From Clostridiales bacterium UBA1380 (lineage in GTDB: Bacteria > Bacillota > Clostridia > Oscillospirales > CAG-272), in assembly GCA_002305445.1 (NCBI GenBank), contig DBRA01000002.1:10661-27445 (forward strand): a stretch of 16,785 bases of DNA. Direction: 5' to 3'. The translations under genes were made by a program, and so were the position numbers. Shown here piece by piece: positions 6,437 to 15,350 of the stretch (position 1 is the first letter of the stretch; the number at the start of each line of letters is the position of its first letter). The notes beneath the pieces are model-generated. The model did not search any database, was not told the origin of the DNA, and saw nothing but the letters and a program-made list of their open reading frames with translations.

Positions 6437-7297
6437 ATGATAATTAAGATAAACGGCCGTACGTTCGACGCGGCCGAGGTCGCGTCGCGCTCCTCGCAGG
6501 TGACGGCGCGCGCGGCTTCGCTCGCGGATTCAAAGGGCAGGGACGCCGCAGGGCTGTTTTTGTGCGAGGGCGTCAAGCTCGTCGCCGAAGCGGCGCGCAG
6601 CGGAGCGGCGAAGGAGATATATATAAAGCGCGGCGCCGAAGGCGCGCTGGCGGGCGCCGACGGCGAAGCCGTCGCCGAAGCGGTGCGCGCGGGGGCGGCG
6701 CTTTACGTCCTGTCGGAGCCGGCGTTCGAGAAGGTCACGACCGAACGCGCGCCGCAGGGTATATGCTGCGCCGCGGCGATGGCTCCGTTCGCGCGCGCCG
6801 GATTTTTCGGCGGATCCGACCGCGTCATAATGCTTGAAAACGTGCGCGATCCCGGCAACATAGGCACCGTCATGCGCACGGCCGCCGCGTTCGGTTTTGC
6901 CGGCGTCGTCTTCGCCGGCGACTGCGCTGACCCGTACAACACAAAGGCTGTCCGCGGCGCGATGGGCGCCCACTTCAGACTTGCACTCGCGCGCGAAAAG
7001 GATGCTGCCGAAGCCGTCCGTACATTCGCGCGCGCCGGCAGGCGCGTCCTCGCGGCAATGCCGGCGGAGGGCGCGCTCACGCTCGGCGCGGATGAGATCC
7101 TGCCGTCGGACGTAGTCGTCATCGGCAACGAAGGGCACGGGCTTTCGCCGGAAACGGTCGCTGCGTGCACGGGCGGCCTGCGCATACCGATGGCCGCGGT
7201 CGCAGAGTCGCTGAACGCCGCGGTCGCCGCGGCGGTTGTCATGTGGGAGCAGTCCAAAGGGGGATTGACAACCGGCGAGATATATATTAGAATGTAA
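6437..7297 (+). CDS. SpoU/TrmH-family RNA 2'-O-methyltransferase
   Basis: 286 residues. AdoMet-dependent 2'-O-ribose methylation of rRNA or tRNA is the family reaction. The N-terminal substrate-binding domain (about 1-110; GLFLCEGVKLVAEAA) precedes a knotted SPOUT domain with all three motifs: NVRDPGNIGTVMRTA starting at 135 (motif 1), IGNEGHGLS at 229 (motif 2) and SLNAAVAAAVVMWE at 258 (motif 3). The start at 6437 is preferred over a TTG at 6398, which lies in the rplT terminator; its ribosome site is weak. The order rplT then spoU is common in Firmicutes (B. subtilis ysgA). Closest by layout to 23S rRNA methylases of the RlmB/TsnR type; exact nucleotide target unknown. Confidence 0.9.
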   Translation: MIIKINGRTFDAAEVASRSSQVTARAASLADSKGRDAAGLFLCEGVKLVAEAARSGAAKEIYIKRGAEGALAGADGEAVAEAVRAGAALYVLSEPAFEKVTTERAPQGICCAAAMAPFARAGFFGGSDRVIMLENVRDPGNIGTVMRTAAAFGFAGVVFAGDCADPYNTKAVRGAMGAHFRLALAREKDAAEAVRTFARAGRRVLAAMPAEGALTLGADEILPSDVVVIGNEGHGLSPETVAACTGGLRIPMAAVAESLNAAVAAAVVMWEQSKGGLTTGEIYIRM

Positions 7298-7347
7298 CGT
7301 ATATTTCCGACAACCAAATAATGCAAACGCTTGTGGAGGCGCTCGCG

Positions 7348-8793
7348 ATGGACGCTCGTCTGCTTTGGGTTTGGCTTTCTCTCGCATGCGGCGTGCCTAA
7401 TAAAAACGGCAGAAGGCTCGTCTCTTATTTCGGCAGTGTCGATAAAATATACGCGGCAACCCGGAAGGACTACATAGACGCGGGAGTGCGCGCCGGCGAC
7501 GCCGCCGTCCTTAACGCGCTTTGCGCCAAAAACACCGACAGAGCGGCGAAGGTCATCGAGCGCTGCCGCGCGCTCGATATATCCATAATGACGATAGGCG
7601 ACATCGGCTACCCGCGCATATTCGCGACGGTCGAGGACGCGCCGTTCGTTTTATATTACCGCGGGAAATGGCCGGATCTGAACGACCGCTTCAGCGCCGC
7701 CGTCGTAGGCACGCGCAGCATGACCGAGTACGGCTGCATAGCTGCGTACGAATTGTCGTATAATCTCACGAGAGCGGGCGCGATAATTATATCGGGCATG
7801 GCGCTCGGTATCGACGGGGTTGCGTCCGCCGCCGCGCTCGACGCCGGCGGCACCACCGTCGCCGTGCTCGGCTCCGGGCTCGACGTCATATATCCGCGCG
7901 AGCACACAAGGCTGTTTGACGATATACGCAAAACCGGCGCGGTGATCTCCGAGTATCCGCCCGGAACAAGGCCGCTCGGCCCCAACTTCCCGAAGCGCAA
8001 CCGCATCATAAGCGGGCTCGCCGACGCTACGGTCGTCGTCGAGGGGACGGAAACGAGCGGTGCGCTGATAACGGCAAACAGCGCGCGCAGACAGGGAAGG
8101 TATGTTTACGCTGTTCCGGGCAAGTTTACCGACCCGATGAGCGCCGGGCCGAACTCGCTGCTCCGCAGCGGAGTGCACGCCGTCGTCGGCGCGATCGACA
8201 TCGTGTCCGACTACATCGAGGTCTACGGCGACAAGCTGAAGGCCGAAACGGCGCGCCGCAACGCGACGTTCACCTATTCGGAGATAAAGGAGCGGCTCGA
8301 CGAGCGCAGGGTCTACTCCGGCAGCGGCGACAAACGCGAATCCGCATTCGGCTACGGAGCGTTCGGCGGCAAAGGTACCGAAGCGAAGATGGCGGCATTC
8401 GAAGCCGCCGCAGAAAAAAGGCGCGTCGCTTTCCCGTGGATAAAGAGCCGGCCGTCGAAAAAAGACGCCCGCGTCATCTCGGGCGAGCTCGTAACGCTCG
8501 ACGAGATCAAGGCGTCAAGGTCGCGCGACGCGAAAACCGGCGATGCGGCGGCGCAAAACGATGATTTAACTACCGAAAAATCGCAGAATATATATAAGCC
8601 CTTCGATCCGTCGGTACTGACCGAGGAGGAGCGGCGTTTATACGACGCCATGCCGGCCGGCGAAAGGATAACGCCGGATCAGCTCGTCACCGAGTCGCTC
8701 TCGGCAGCCGAGGTGACGGCGGGGCTGACGCTGCTCGTGCTCGCCGGAGCGGTTGAGGAACATCCGGGCGGATACTACAGTAAAAATATTTAG
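7348..8793 (+). CDS. dprA: DNA processing protein DprA (Smf)
   Basis: 481 residues. DprA binds incoming single-stranded DNA during natural transformation and loads RecA. The start at 7348 follows GGAGG (7335-7339) by eight bases; an upstream in-frame ATG at 7321 has no site. Residues about 1-65 form a helical N-domain, about 100-290 the Rossmann-like DprA core with hallmark blocks: VVGTRSMTEYG, SGMALGIDGVASAAAL, VAVLGSGLDVIYP, SEYPPGT, FPKRNRIISGL, SGALITANSARRQGR, VPG. Residues about 421-481 are a winged-helix (LTEEERRLYDAM...YYSKN). Between core and winged helix lies an unusual, roughly 120-residue charged, low-complexity insert, making the protein longer than the usual 300-370 residues. 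Followed by topA, as in many Firmicutes. No other competence genes are in view. Confidence 0.95.
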   Translation: MDARLLWVWLSLACGVPNKNGRRLVSYFGSVDKIYAATRKDYIDAGVRAGDAAVLNALCAKNTDRAAKVIERCRALDISIMTIGDIGYPRIFATVEDAPFVLYYRGKWPDLNDRFSAAVVGTRSMTEYGCIAAYELSYNLTRAGAIIISGMALGIDGVASAAALDAGGTTVAVLGSGLDVIYPREHTRLFDDIRKTGAVISEYPPGTRPLGPNFPKRNRIISGLADATVVVEGTETSGALITANSARRQGRYVYAVPGKFTDPMSAGPNSLLRSGVHAVVGAIDIVSDYIEVYGDKLKAETARRNATFTYSEIKERLDERRVYSGSGDKRESAFGYGAFGGKGTEAKMAAFEAAAEKRRVAFPWIKSRPSKKDARVISGELVTLDEIKASRSRDAKTGDAAAQNDDLTTEKSQNIYKPFDPSVLTEEERRLYDAMPAGERITPDQLVTESLSAAEVTAGLTLLVLAGAVEEHPGGYYSKNI

Positions 8794-8847
8794 TTCACCG
8801 CTTGCCACCCTCCGCATAAAGTCTACACTCACTTAAGGATGATAATA

Positions 8848-11163
8848 ATGTCCAAACTCGTAATAATGGAATCGCCGCCGAAGGCCAACACGGTAAAGGG
8901 TTACCTCGGCGCGGATTATAAAGTCGTCGCCAGCAAGGGGCACGTCCGCGATCTGCCGAAGTCGAAGCTCGGCATAGATATCGAAGGCGGCTTCAAGGCT
9001 CATTATATAAATATCCGCGGCAAGGGCGACCTCATAAGGGAGCTTAAGGCCGAGGTGAAGAAAGCCGACCGCGTATACCTCGCGACGGACCCTGACCGCG
9101 AAGGCGAAGCGATATCGTGGCACCTTGCAAACGCGCTCGGCATCAAGGAAGACGAGGCGTGCCGCATCTCGTTCAACGAAGTGACTAAGGCCGCCGTCAA
9201 AGAGGCGATTAAAAAGCCGCGCAAAATAGACATGGACCTTGTCAACGCCCAGCAGGCGCGGCGGCTGCTCGACAGAATCGTCGGCTACAAGTTAAGCCCG
9301 TTTTTATGGAAGACCGTTAAGAGCGGGCTTTCCGCTGGCCGCGTCCAGTCGGTCGCGACTCGCATCATAGTCGAGCGCGAGAACGAGATCCGCGCGTTTG
9401 TTCCGCGCGAGTACTGGACGGTCGACGCGCTGCTCTCGACTCCGAAGCAGAAGACGCTGACGGCGCGGTTCTACGGCGACGAAAACGGCAGAATCGAGCT
9501 TTCGTGCGAAAAAGACGCGCAGAAAATCGTAGACGCCGTCGCGGGAAAGCAATTCGACACGCTCGACGTTAAAAAAGGCACGCGCTTCAGGAACCCGGCG
9601 CCTCCGTTCACGACCTCGACGCTGCAGCAGGAGGCTTCGCGCAAGCTGAACTTCCAGTCTCAGCGGACGATGAAGGTCGCGCAGGAGCTGTACGAAGGCG
9701 TCGATCTCGGCTCGCAGCTCGGCGGCGTGCAGGGTCTTATAACCTACATGCGCACCGACTCGCTCCGCATATCGTCGGAGGCCGCTGAAGCCGCGAAGAA
9801 CTATATCGTCGAAAAGTTCGGCGACAAGTATTACCCCGAAACGCCGCGCGTTTATAAATCCAAGGCGAACGCGCAGGACGCGCACGAAGCGATCCGCCCG
9901 TCGAGCATGGCGCTCGACCCGGCGAAGATAAAAAAGCACCTCACATCCGACCAGTACAAGCTCTACAAGCTCATATACGACCGCTTTATCGCGAGCCAGA
10001 TGACGTCCGCGGAGCTGTCGACGGTCGCCGTCGACTTCGGCTGCGCCGGATACATCTTCAAGGCGAGCGGCTACACAGTTAAGTTTCCGGGCTTTTTAGC
10101 CGTCTACGAGGAGTCGAACGACGCTTCGCAGAAGACGGCGGCGGAGGCGTCCGAGCCGGAGCAGAACACACGCCTGCCCGTGCTCACCGCCGGCGAGAAG
10201 CTCGACTGCGAAAAAATATCACCGGAGCAGCACTTCACCGAACCGCCCCCGCGCTATACGGAGGCGTCGCTCGTCAAGTTCTTAGAAGAAAAGGGAATCG
10301 GCCGCCCGAGCACCTATACGCCCATCATCACGATTATAATATCGCGCGGTTATGTCGCGCGCGAGGGCAAGGCGCTGGTGCCGACGCCGCTCGGCGAACT
10401 TACGACGAAGCTGATGATCGAGAACTTCCCCGACATCGTAGACTACAAGTTCACGGCGTCGATGGAGGAGCGTCTCGACAATATCGAACACGGCGAGACG
10501 ACGATGGAGGAAGTGCTCGGCAGCTTCTACGAAAACTTCAGCACCGCTCTCGAAAAAGCCGAGGCGACGGTCGATAAGGAGTCGATCGAGGTGCCGGTCG
10601 AGGAGACCGACCTCGTCTGTGAGCGCTGCGGCGCTAAGATGATCGTCAAAAACGGCCGGTTCGGCAAATTCGCCGCGTGTCCCAACTACCCCGAATGCAA
10701 AAACACGAAGCCGCTGGGCAAGGACGGGCGTCCGCTGCCGGAGAAAAAGCTCGAGGTCGCAGATTTCAAGTGCGAGCTGTGCGGTTCCGACATGGTGCTG
10801 CGCACCGGCCGGTACGGCAGCTTTTACGCATGCGTGCGCTATCCCGAGTGCAAGTTCACGAAGCAGAAGCAGTACCCGCTCGGCGTCAAGTGTCCGAAGT
10901 GCGGCGCCGACATCGTGACGCGCTTCGGCAAGAACAAAAACGCATACTACTCATGCTCGCGCTATCCCGAGTGCGATTTTTCGTCGTGGGATATGCCGAC
11001 CGAAGAAAAATGCCCGCAGTGCGGCTCGATGCTTATGCGCAAGAAGGGTCGCCACCAGCTTGTCTGCATGAACAAGGAGTGCGGCTACAAGCGCGATGAA
11101 GCGCCGAAGGAAGACGTTTCCGACGAAACCGTTAACGCGCCGAAGGATGCCGACAATGAGTGA
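8848..11163 (+). CDS. topA: DNA topoisomerase I
   Basis: 771 residues. Type IA topoisomerase that relaxes negative supercoils. The start at 8848 has AAGG nine bases upstream; an ATG at 8839 directly abuts that site. TOPRIM domain at the N-terminus: KLVIMESPPKANTVKGYLG (catalytic Glu after VIM) and the metal-binding DPDREGEAISWHL. The active-site tyrosine is Tyr300 in GLITYMRTDSLRIS. Later core motif: GIGRPSTYTPII. The C-terminus carries four Cys4 zinc-ribbon units (CERCG...CPNYPEC, CELCG...CVRYPEC, CPKCG...CSRYPEC, CPQCG...CMNKEC). The second lysine of the usual SPAKAKT is Asn here, while the conserved first lysine is kept. A weak promoter-like pair (TTGCCA/TACACT, 16 bases) lies just upstream. 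The stop overlaps the trmFO start. Confidence 0.98.
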   Translation: MSKLVIMESPPKANTVKGYLGADYKVVASKGHVRDLPKSKLGIDIEGGFKAHYINIRGKGDLIRELKAEVKKADRVYLATDPDREGEAISWHLANALGIKEDEACRISFNEVTKAAVKEAIKKPRKIDMDLVNAQQARRLLDRIVGYKLSPFLWKTVKSGLSAGRVQSVATRIIVERENEIRAFVPREYWTVDALLSTPKQKTLTARFYGDENGRIELSCEKDAQKIVDAVAGKQFDTLDVKKGTRFRNPAPPFTTSTLQQEASRKLNFQSQRTMKVAQELYEGVDLGSQLGGVQGLITYMRTDSLRISSEAAEAAKNYIVEKFGDKYYPETPRVYKSKANAQDAHEAIRPSSMALDPAKIKKHLTSDQYKLYKLIYDRFIASQMTSAELSTVAVDFGCAGYIFKASGYTVKFPGFLAVYEESNDASQKTAAEASEPEQNTRLPVLTAGEKLDCEKISPEQHFTEPPPRYTEASLVKFLEEKGIGRPSTYTPIITIIISRGYVAREGKALVPTPLGELTTKLMIENFPDIVDYKFTASMEERLDNIEHGETTMEEVLGSFYENFSTALEKAEATVDKESIEVPVEETDLVCERCGAKMIVKNGRFGKFAACPNYPECKNTKPLGKDGRPLPEKKLEVADFKCELCGSDMVLRTGRYGSFYACVRYPECKFTKQKQYPLGVKCPKCGADIVTRFGKNKNAYYSCSRYPECDFSSWDMPTEEKCPQCGSMLMRKKGRHQLVCMNKECGYKRDEAPKEDVSDETVNAPKDADNE

Positions 11164-12511
11164 TGCGTCCATGGAAAGCAGAGTTCTGACCGTCGTCGGA
11201 GCGGGTCTCGCCGGCTGCGAAGCCGCTTATCAGGCGGCGAAGCGCGGCGTCAGGGTGTGCCTTGTCGAGATGAAGCCGGAAAAAATGACGCCGGCGCACC
11301 GCAGCGATAAATTCGCGGAGCTTGTGTGCTCGAACTCGCTGCGCTCGGACGAAACGACGAACGCCGCGGGGCTGCTCAAGGAGGAGCTGCGCATATGGGG
11401 TTCGCTCGTGATGGAGGCGGCGGACAGCACGCGCGTCGCCGCGGGCAGCGCGCTCGCCGTCGACCGCGAGCTGTTCTCGTCGTATATCACGGAGAAAATA
11501 CGCTCGAACCCGAACATCGAAGTGATCGAGCGCGAGGTCGGCGAGATACCGCCGGCGCCGGTCGTGATCGCGACGGGGCCGCTTACCTCCGATGCTCTCG
11601 CCGCAGATATTAAGGAGAAGCTCGGGCGCGACAGCCTGTCGTTCAACGACGCCGCCGCGCCGATCGTCGACGCCGCTACCGTCGATATGACGAAGGCGTT
11701 TTTTGCATCGCGCTACAACAAGGGCGATGCCGATTACCTCAACTGTCCTATGACACGCGAGGAGTACGATGCGTTCTACGACGCGCTTATGACGGCGAAG
11801 ACGGCGGATCTGCACGACGTCGACCTCGAAAACGGCAAGCCGAAGGTGTTCGAGGGCTGCATGCCCATGGAGATAATGGGCGCGCGCGGCCGCGACACGC
11901 TGCGCTACGGGCCGATGAAGCCCGTCGGAATCATCAACCCGGCCACCGGCAGGGACGATTTCTATGCGGTTGTCCAGCTTCGCCGCGAGAACGCCGACGG
12001 CACGATGTACAACCTCGTCGGCTTCCAGACGCATCTGACGTTCCCGGAGCAGCGCCGCGTCTTCCGCATGATACCGGGGCTTGAGAACGCCGATTTCGTG
12101 CGCTACGGCGTCATGCACAGGAACACATATCTGAACTCGCCCGGTCTATTGACGCCGTATTATTCGCTCGTCTCCGACCGCGGGGTTTATTTCGCGGGTC
12201 AGATGACGGGCGTCGAGGGATATATCGAATCGGCCGCGTCCGGCTTTGTCGCCGGCGTGTGCGCGGCGGCAAGGCTGCGCGGCATACCCGAGCCGGAGTT
12301 CCCGCGCGAAACGGTCACGGGTGCGCTCGCGCATTATGTGTCTGAAGGCTCGCTCGCCGGCGATTTCCAGCCGATGAACGCGAACTTCGGCATCGTGCCG
12401 CCGCTCGGATTCAAAGTGCGCGGCGGAAAACGCGCGCGCAACGAAAAACTCGCGCAGCGCGCGCTCGAAGCGGCCAAAGCCGCGGCAGACGATCCTGCTC
12501 TCAAATATTAG
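11156..12511 (+). CDS. trmFO: tRNA (uracil-54) methyltransferase, folate/FAD-dependent
   Basis: 451 residues. TrmFO makes ribothymidine-54 in the tRNA T-loop using methylene-tetrahydrofolate and FADH2, the Gram-positive alternative to AdoMet-dependent TrmA. FAD-binding GAGLAGCEAA at 15-24. Cys58 in VCSNSLRSD and Cys235 in FEGCMPMEIM correspond to the two cysteines shown to matter in B. subtilis TrmFO (53 and 226). Other family blocks: GPMKPVGI, QLRRENADGTMYNLVGFQTHL, MHRNTYLNSP, FAGQMTGVEGYIESAASG, MNANFGI. The start at 11156 follows AAGGA by eight bases and overlaps the topA stop by eight bases, suggesting coupling; an ATG at 11171 is the alternative. Order dprA-topA-trmFO matches B. subtilis. 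Confidence 0.97.
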   Translation: MSDASMESRVLTVVGAGLAGCEAAYQAAKRGVRVCLVEMKPEKMTPAHRSDKFAELVCSNSLRSDETTNAAGLLKEELRIWGSLVMEAADSTRVAAGSALAVDRELFSSYITEKIRSNPNIEVIEREVGEIPPAPVVIATGPLTSDALAADIKEKLGRDSLSFNDAAAPIVDAATVDMTKAFFASRYNKGDADYLNCPMTREEYDAFYDALMTAKTADLHDVDLENGKPKVFEGCMPMEIMGARGRDTLRYGPMKPVGIINPATGRDDFYAVVQLRRENADGTMYNLVGFQTHLTFPEQRRVFRMIPGLENADFVRYGVMHRNTYLNSPGLLTPYYSLVSDRGVYFAGQMTGVEGYIESAASGFVAGVCAAARLRGIPEPEFPRETVTGALAHYVSEGSLAGDFQPMNANFGIVPPLGFKVRGGKRARNEKLAQRALEAAKAAADDPALKY

Positions 12512-12555
12512 AACGCGCACCGAACTGACGCGAAAGGACAGAGCGGAAAATTAAT

Positions 12556-13587
12556 ATGAAAATCATACTTGACGCGATGGGCGGCGACAACGCCCCGCGC
12601 GAAATCGTCCGCGGCGCATCGGAAGCCGCGGCCGCATACAAAGACGCGGAAATTGTACTTGTAGGCGACGCCAAAAAGATTAACGAAACAGCCGAAGAAA
12701 ACCGCATAGACATGTCGAGGCTGACGATCATCCACACCGAGGTCGCGATAACGATGGACGACCCCGCGATAAGCTGCGTCCGCGGCAAGCCGGATTCGTC
12801 GATGGCGATAGGCCTGAAGCTCGTCCGCGACGGAGCGGACGCGTTCGTGTCAGCGGGCAGCACCGCCGCGCTTCACGCGGGCTCGACACTTATAGTGCGC
12901 AAGCTGCCGGGCGTCGCGCGTTCGGCTATCGCGACGATACTGCCGTTCCCGCGCCCGCTGCTTTTGATGGATTCGGGCGCGAACCCGGTTGTTCAGCCGG
13001 AATACCTCGCACAGTGGGCGGTCATGGGCTCTGTCTATATGAAAAAGCTCATGGATGTCGAATCACCCGAGGTCGGCCTTCTCAGCAACGGCACGGAGGA
13101 GCACAAGGGAACGGCGGTCGGCGTCGACGCATACAGGATGCTCTCCGAATCGTCGCTCAATTTTGCGGGCAATATCGAATCCCGCGAGATACCGTTCGGC
13201 GCGTGCGACGTGCTGGTCACGGACGGCTTTACGGGCAACGTCGTGCTCAAGCTCGTAGAGGGCATGGGCAAGTTCATGTTTGCCGCGCTCAAGCAGATGT
13301 ACACGAAGAACGCCGCGACGAAGATGTCGTTCCTTGTTATGAAGGATCAGCTCAAAGCGATGAAGAAGGCCTTCGACGCCTCCGAATACGGCGGCGCGCC
13401 GTTTTTGGGTCTGAACAAACCCGTAATCAAGGCTCACGGCAACTCCGACGCGGCCGCGATAAAGAACGCTGTGCGCCAGGCGATAAAATACGCCGAAAGC
13501 GGAGTAACGGCGGAGATCGCGGAGGGCGTTAAGGCGTTCGCACCGTCGGGCGGCAGGCCTTACGAAGAAGCAAATAAGGACGAATGA
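12556..13587 (+). CDS. plsX: Phosphate acyltransferase PlsX
   Basis: 343 residues, normal length. Converts acyl-ACP and phosphate to acyl-phosphate, the acyl donor for PlsY at the first step of phospholipid synthesis; peripheral on the inner membrane face. Family blocks: MKIILDAMGGDNAP at the N-terminus, SAGSTAALHAGS, LMDSGANPV, GLLSNGTEEHKGT, VLVTDGFTGNVVLK, APFLGLNKPVIKAHGNS. GCGGA and AAAGGA sites lie 12-20 bases upstream. The stop overlaps the rnc start (ATGA). Unlike the common Firmicutes layout, no acpP lies between plsX and rnc, and no fapR or fabD/fabG precedes it. Confidence 0.97.
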   Translation: MKIILDAMGGDNAPREIVRGASEAAAAYKDAEIVLVGDAKKINETAEENRIDMSRLTIIHTEVAITMDDPAISCVRGKPDSSMAIGLKLVRDGADAFVSAGSTAALHAGSTLIVRKLPGVARSAIATILPFPRPLLLMDSGANPVVQPEYLAQWAVMGSVYMKKLMDVESPEVGLLSNGTEEHKGTAVGVDAYRMLSESSLNFAGNIESREIPFGACDVLVTDGFTGNVVLKLVEGMGKFMFAALKQMYTKNAATKMSFLVMKDQLKAMKKAFDASEYGGAPFLGLNKPVIKAHGNSDAAAIKNAVRQAIKYAESGVTAEIAEGVKAFAPSGGRPYEEANKDE

Positions 13588-14315
13588 TGGAGAACACGAG
13601 AAAAAAACCATATCCGAAGGAAGAGCTCGAAAAAAAGCTCGGTTATGTCTTCAGGGACAAAACGCTCCTTACAAAAGCGCTGACACACTCGTCGTATTCG
13701 AACGAGCTGAAGGCGCACGGCAACAAGGCGTTCGAATGCAACGAGCGGCTCGAGTTTCTCGGCGACTCGGTGCTTTCCCTCACCGTCAGCAGGTTTCTTT
13801 ATTCCGAATACTCTGACCGGCCCGAGGGCGACCTGACGAAGATGCGCGCGTCCGTCGTGTGCGAGAGGGCGCTCGCGAAGTTCGCGAACTCGCTCGGACT
13901 CGGCGATTATCTTTTGCTCGGCCACGGGGAGGAGAGAACGGGCGGCCGCGAGCGCAAGTCGCTCATAGCGGACGCATTCGAGGCGACGCTCGCCGCGATC
14001 TACCTCGACGCCGGCAAGGACGGCTTCGATATCGTTTCCTCGATCGTCATACCGATGGTGCGCGAGGACCTCGAGTCGCGCGAGGACGACACCTTCGACT
14101 ACAAAACGCTGCTTCAGCAGATCGTTCAGTCGGCCGAGGGCGAGGTGCTCGAATACGTGCTTGTGTCGGAGACGGGGCCCGCGCATGACAGGCGGTTCGA
14201 AGTTCAAACGCTGCTCAACAGCAACGTGATCGGCCGCGGTTTCGGCGCGACGAAACGCGAAGCCGAGCAGATGGCGGCAAAGGAAGCCGTCGCGCTTTTC
14301 GGAGAAAAGGCTTGA
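13584..14315 (+). CDS. rnc: Ribonuclease III
   Basis: 243 residues. Cleaves double-stranded RNA in rRNA maturation and mRNA turnover. The nuclease domain (about 1-155) has the signature NERLEFLGDSVL at 53-64 and a second acidic motif with D130 and E133 in ADAFEATLAAIYLDAG, which together build the two-metal centre. A dsRNA-binding domain follows (about 165-240; DYKTLLQQIVQ, GFGATKREAEQMAAKEAV). Two adjacent ATGs, 13584 and 13587, both fit; AGGA at 13577-13580 is better spaced for the second, while the first gives an ATGA overlap with plsX. The order rnc-(radical SAM)-smc is typical of Clostridia. Confidence 0.97.
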   Translation: MMENTRKKPYPKEELEKKLGYVFRDKTLLTKALTHSSYSNELKAHGNKAFECNERLEFLGDSVLSLTVSRFLYSEYSDRPEGDLTKMRASVVCERALAKFANSLGLGDYLLLGHGEERTGGRERKSLIADAFEATLAAIYLDAGKDGFDIVSSIVIPMVREDLESREDDTFDYKTLLQQIVQSAEGEVLEYVLVSETGPAHDRRFEVQTLLNSNVIGRGFGATKREAEQMAAKEAVALFGEKA

Positions 14316-14318
14316 TAT

Positions 14319-15329
14319 ATGAAGCGCCGAGTCAACATACCGATATTCATACCGCATCTCGGGTGCCCGAATCAGTGCGTTTTCTGCAATCAACGCACGA
14401 TATCGGGCACGCTATCTTTTTGCGAGGACAGCGTCCGTCCGCAGATAGAGGCCGCGCTCGCGACGGTCGGCGACGCGGACGCCGAGATCGCGTTTTTCGG
14501 CGGCAGCTTCACCGGAATCGACCGCTCGCTGATGCTCCGCCTGCTCGACACGGCGCAGAGCTTCGTCGACGCGGATCGCGTGTCCGGCATACGCATGTCG
14601 ACGCGGCCGGATTATATCGATGACAGCGTAATAAAAGCGCTCGCGCCGTATACGATAGCCGCCGTGGAGCTCGGCGCACAGTCGATGACGGACGGCGTGC
14701 TCGCCGCGTCGGGCCGCGGACACAGCGCCGCCGATACGGAGCGCGCGATAACGCTGCTGCGCTCGAACGGCTACAGCGTCGTCGGCCAGATGATGCTCGG
14801 CCTGCCGCGCTCGACGATCGCGGACGAGATATACTGCGCCCGCCGGCTCTGCGAGCTCGGCGTCAGCGCCGCACGCATATATCCGACAGTCGTCTTCAAA
14901 GGGACGGCGCTCGCGGAGATGACGGAGACCGGCGAGTATGCGCCGCTTACGGTCGAAGACGCGGTCGGGCGCGGGGCGGCCGTGCTCCGCGTCTTCGACG
15001 ATTACGGCGTGCCGTGCATCCGCATAGGGCTCTGCGACGCGGAGAACCTCCATTCGGAGAGCACCTACACCGCGGGGCCGAATCACCCCGCGCTCGGCGA
15101 GCTGATACGCTCGCGCGTGTGGCTGATGGTGATGGAGGAGGCGGCATCGAGCCGCTCATTCACCGATGAAAATATCGCCGTGTACTGTCCCGTCGGCGCC
15201 GCGTCGCAGGTCGCAGGCCAGAAAAGGTGCAACGTCAAGGCACTTTTATCGTCAACCGGCGCAAGATCGATAAAAATCATTGAAAAAACCGGCATGATGG
15301 GATATAATATAAGAATAGCCACAATATAA
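14319..15329 (+). CDS. Elp3-like radical SAM protein of unknown substrate
   Basis: 336 residues. The cluster motif CxxxCxxC is at C16, C20, C23 (GCPNQCVFCNQ), followed by EIAFFGGSFTGI, a glycine-rich AdoMet segment, STRPDYI, VELGAQSM, GQMMLGLPRST and RIYPTVVFKGTAL. These blocks match the Elp3/HemN-related radical SAM branch, but there is no GNAT acetyltransferase domain, so it is not full Elp3. AAGG lies eight bases before the ATG and only three bases separate it from rnc. A protein of this kind sits between rnc and smc in many Clostridia; that conserved place hints at RNA modification or cell-cycle work, but its reaction is not established. The promoter of smc lies within its last 50 bases. 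Confidence 0.88.
   Translation: MKRRVNIPIFIPHLGCPNQCVFCNQRTISGTLSFCEDSVRPQIEAALATVGDADAEIAFFGGSFTGIDRSLMLRLLDTAQSFVDADRVSGIRMSTRPDYIDDSVIKALAPYTIAAVELGAQSMTDGVLAASGRGHSAADTERAITLLRSNGYSVVGQMMLGLPRSTIADEIYCARRLCELGVSAARIYPTVVFKGTALAEMTETGEYAPLTVEDAVGRGAAVLRVFDDYGVPCIRIGLCDAENLHSESTYTAGPNHPALGELIRSRVWLMVMEEAASSRSFTDENIAVYCPVGAASQVAGQKRCNVKALLSSTGARSIKIIEKTGMMGYNIRIATI
15280..15308 (+). promoter_or_regulatory. Promoter for smc inside the radical SAM gene
   Basis: TTGAAA (15280-15285), 17 bases, perfect TATAAT (15303-15308), ending 43 bases before the smc start. It lies over the last codons of the upstream gene, so part of the -10 constrains its C-terminal residues. It would let smc be transcribed independently of plsX-rnc. 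Confidence 0.7.
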
Positions 15330-15350
15330 CGGAAAGGAGCGCGCGCCTTT

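Noticed and set aside
11132..12118. Long minus-strand open frame (328 codons) opposite trmFO, and similar ones opposite dprA, rnc and the radical SAM gene (7651-8178, 13560-14393, 14412-15086)
   Set aside because: They are mirror frames of GC-rich genes with clear family motifs on the plus strand; their translations are Arg/Ala/His-rich without any recognisable domain, and no ribosome site was evident.
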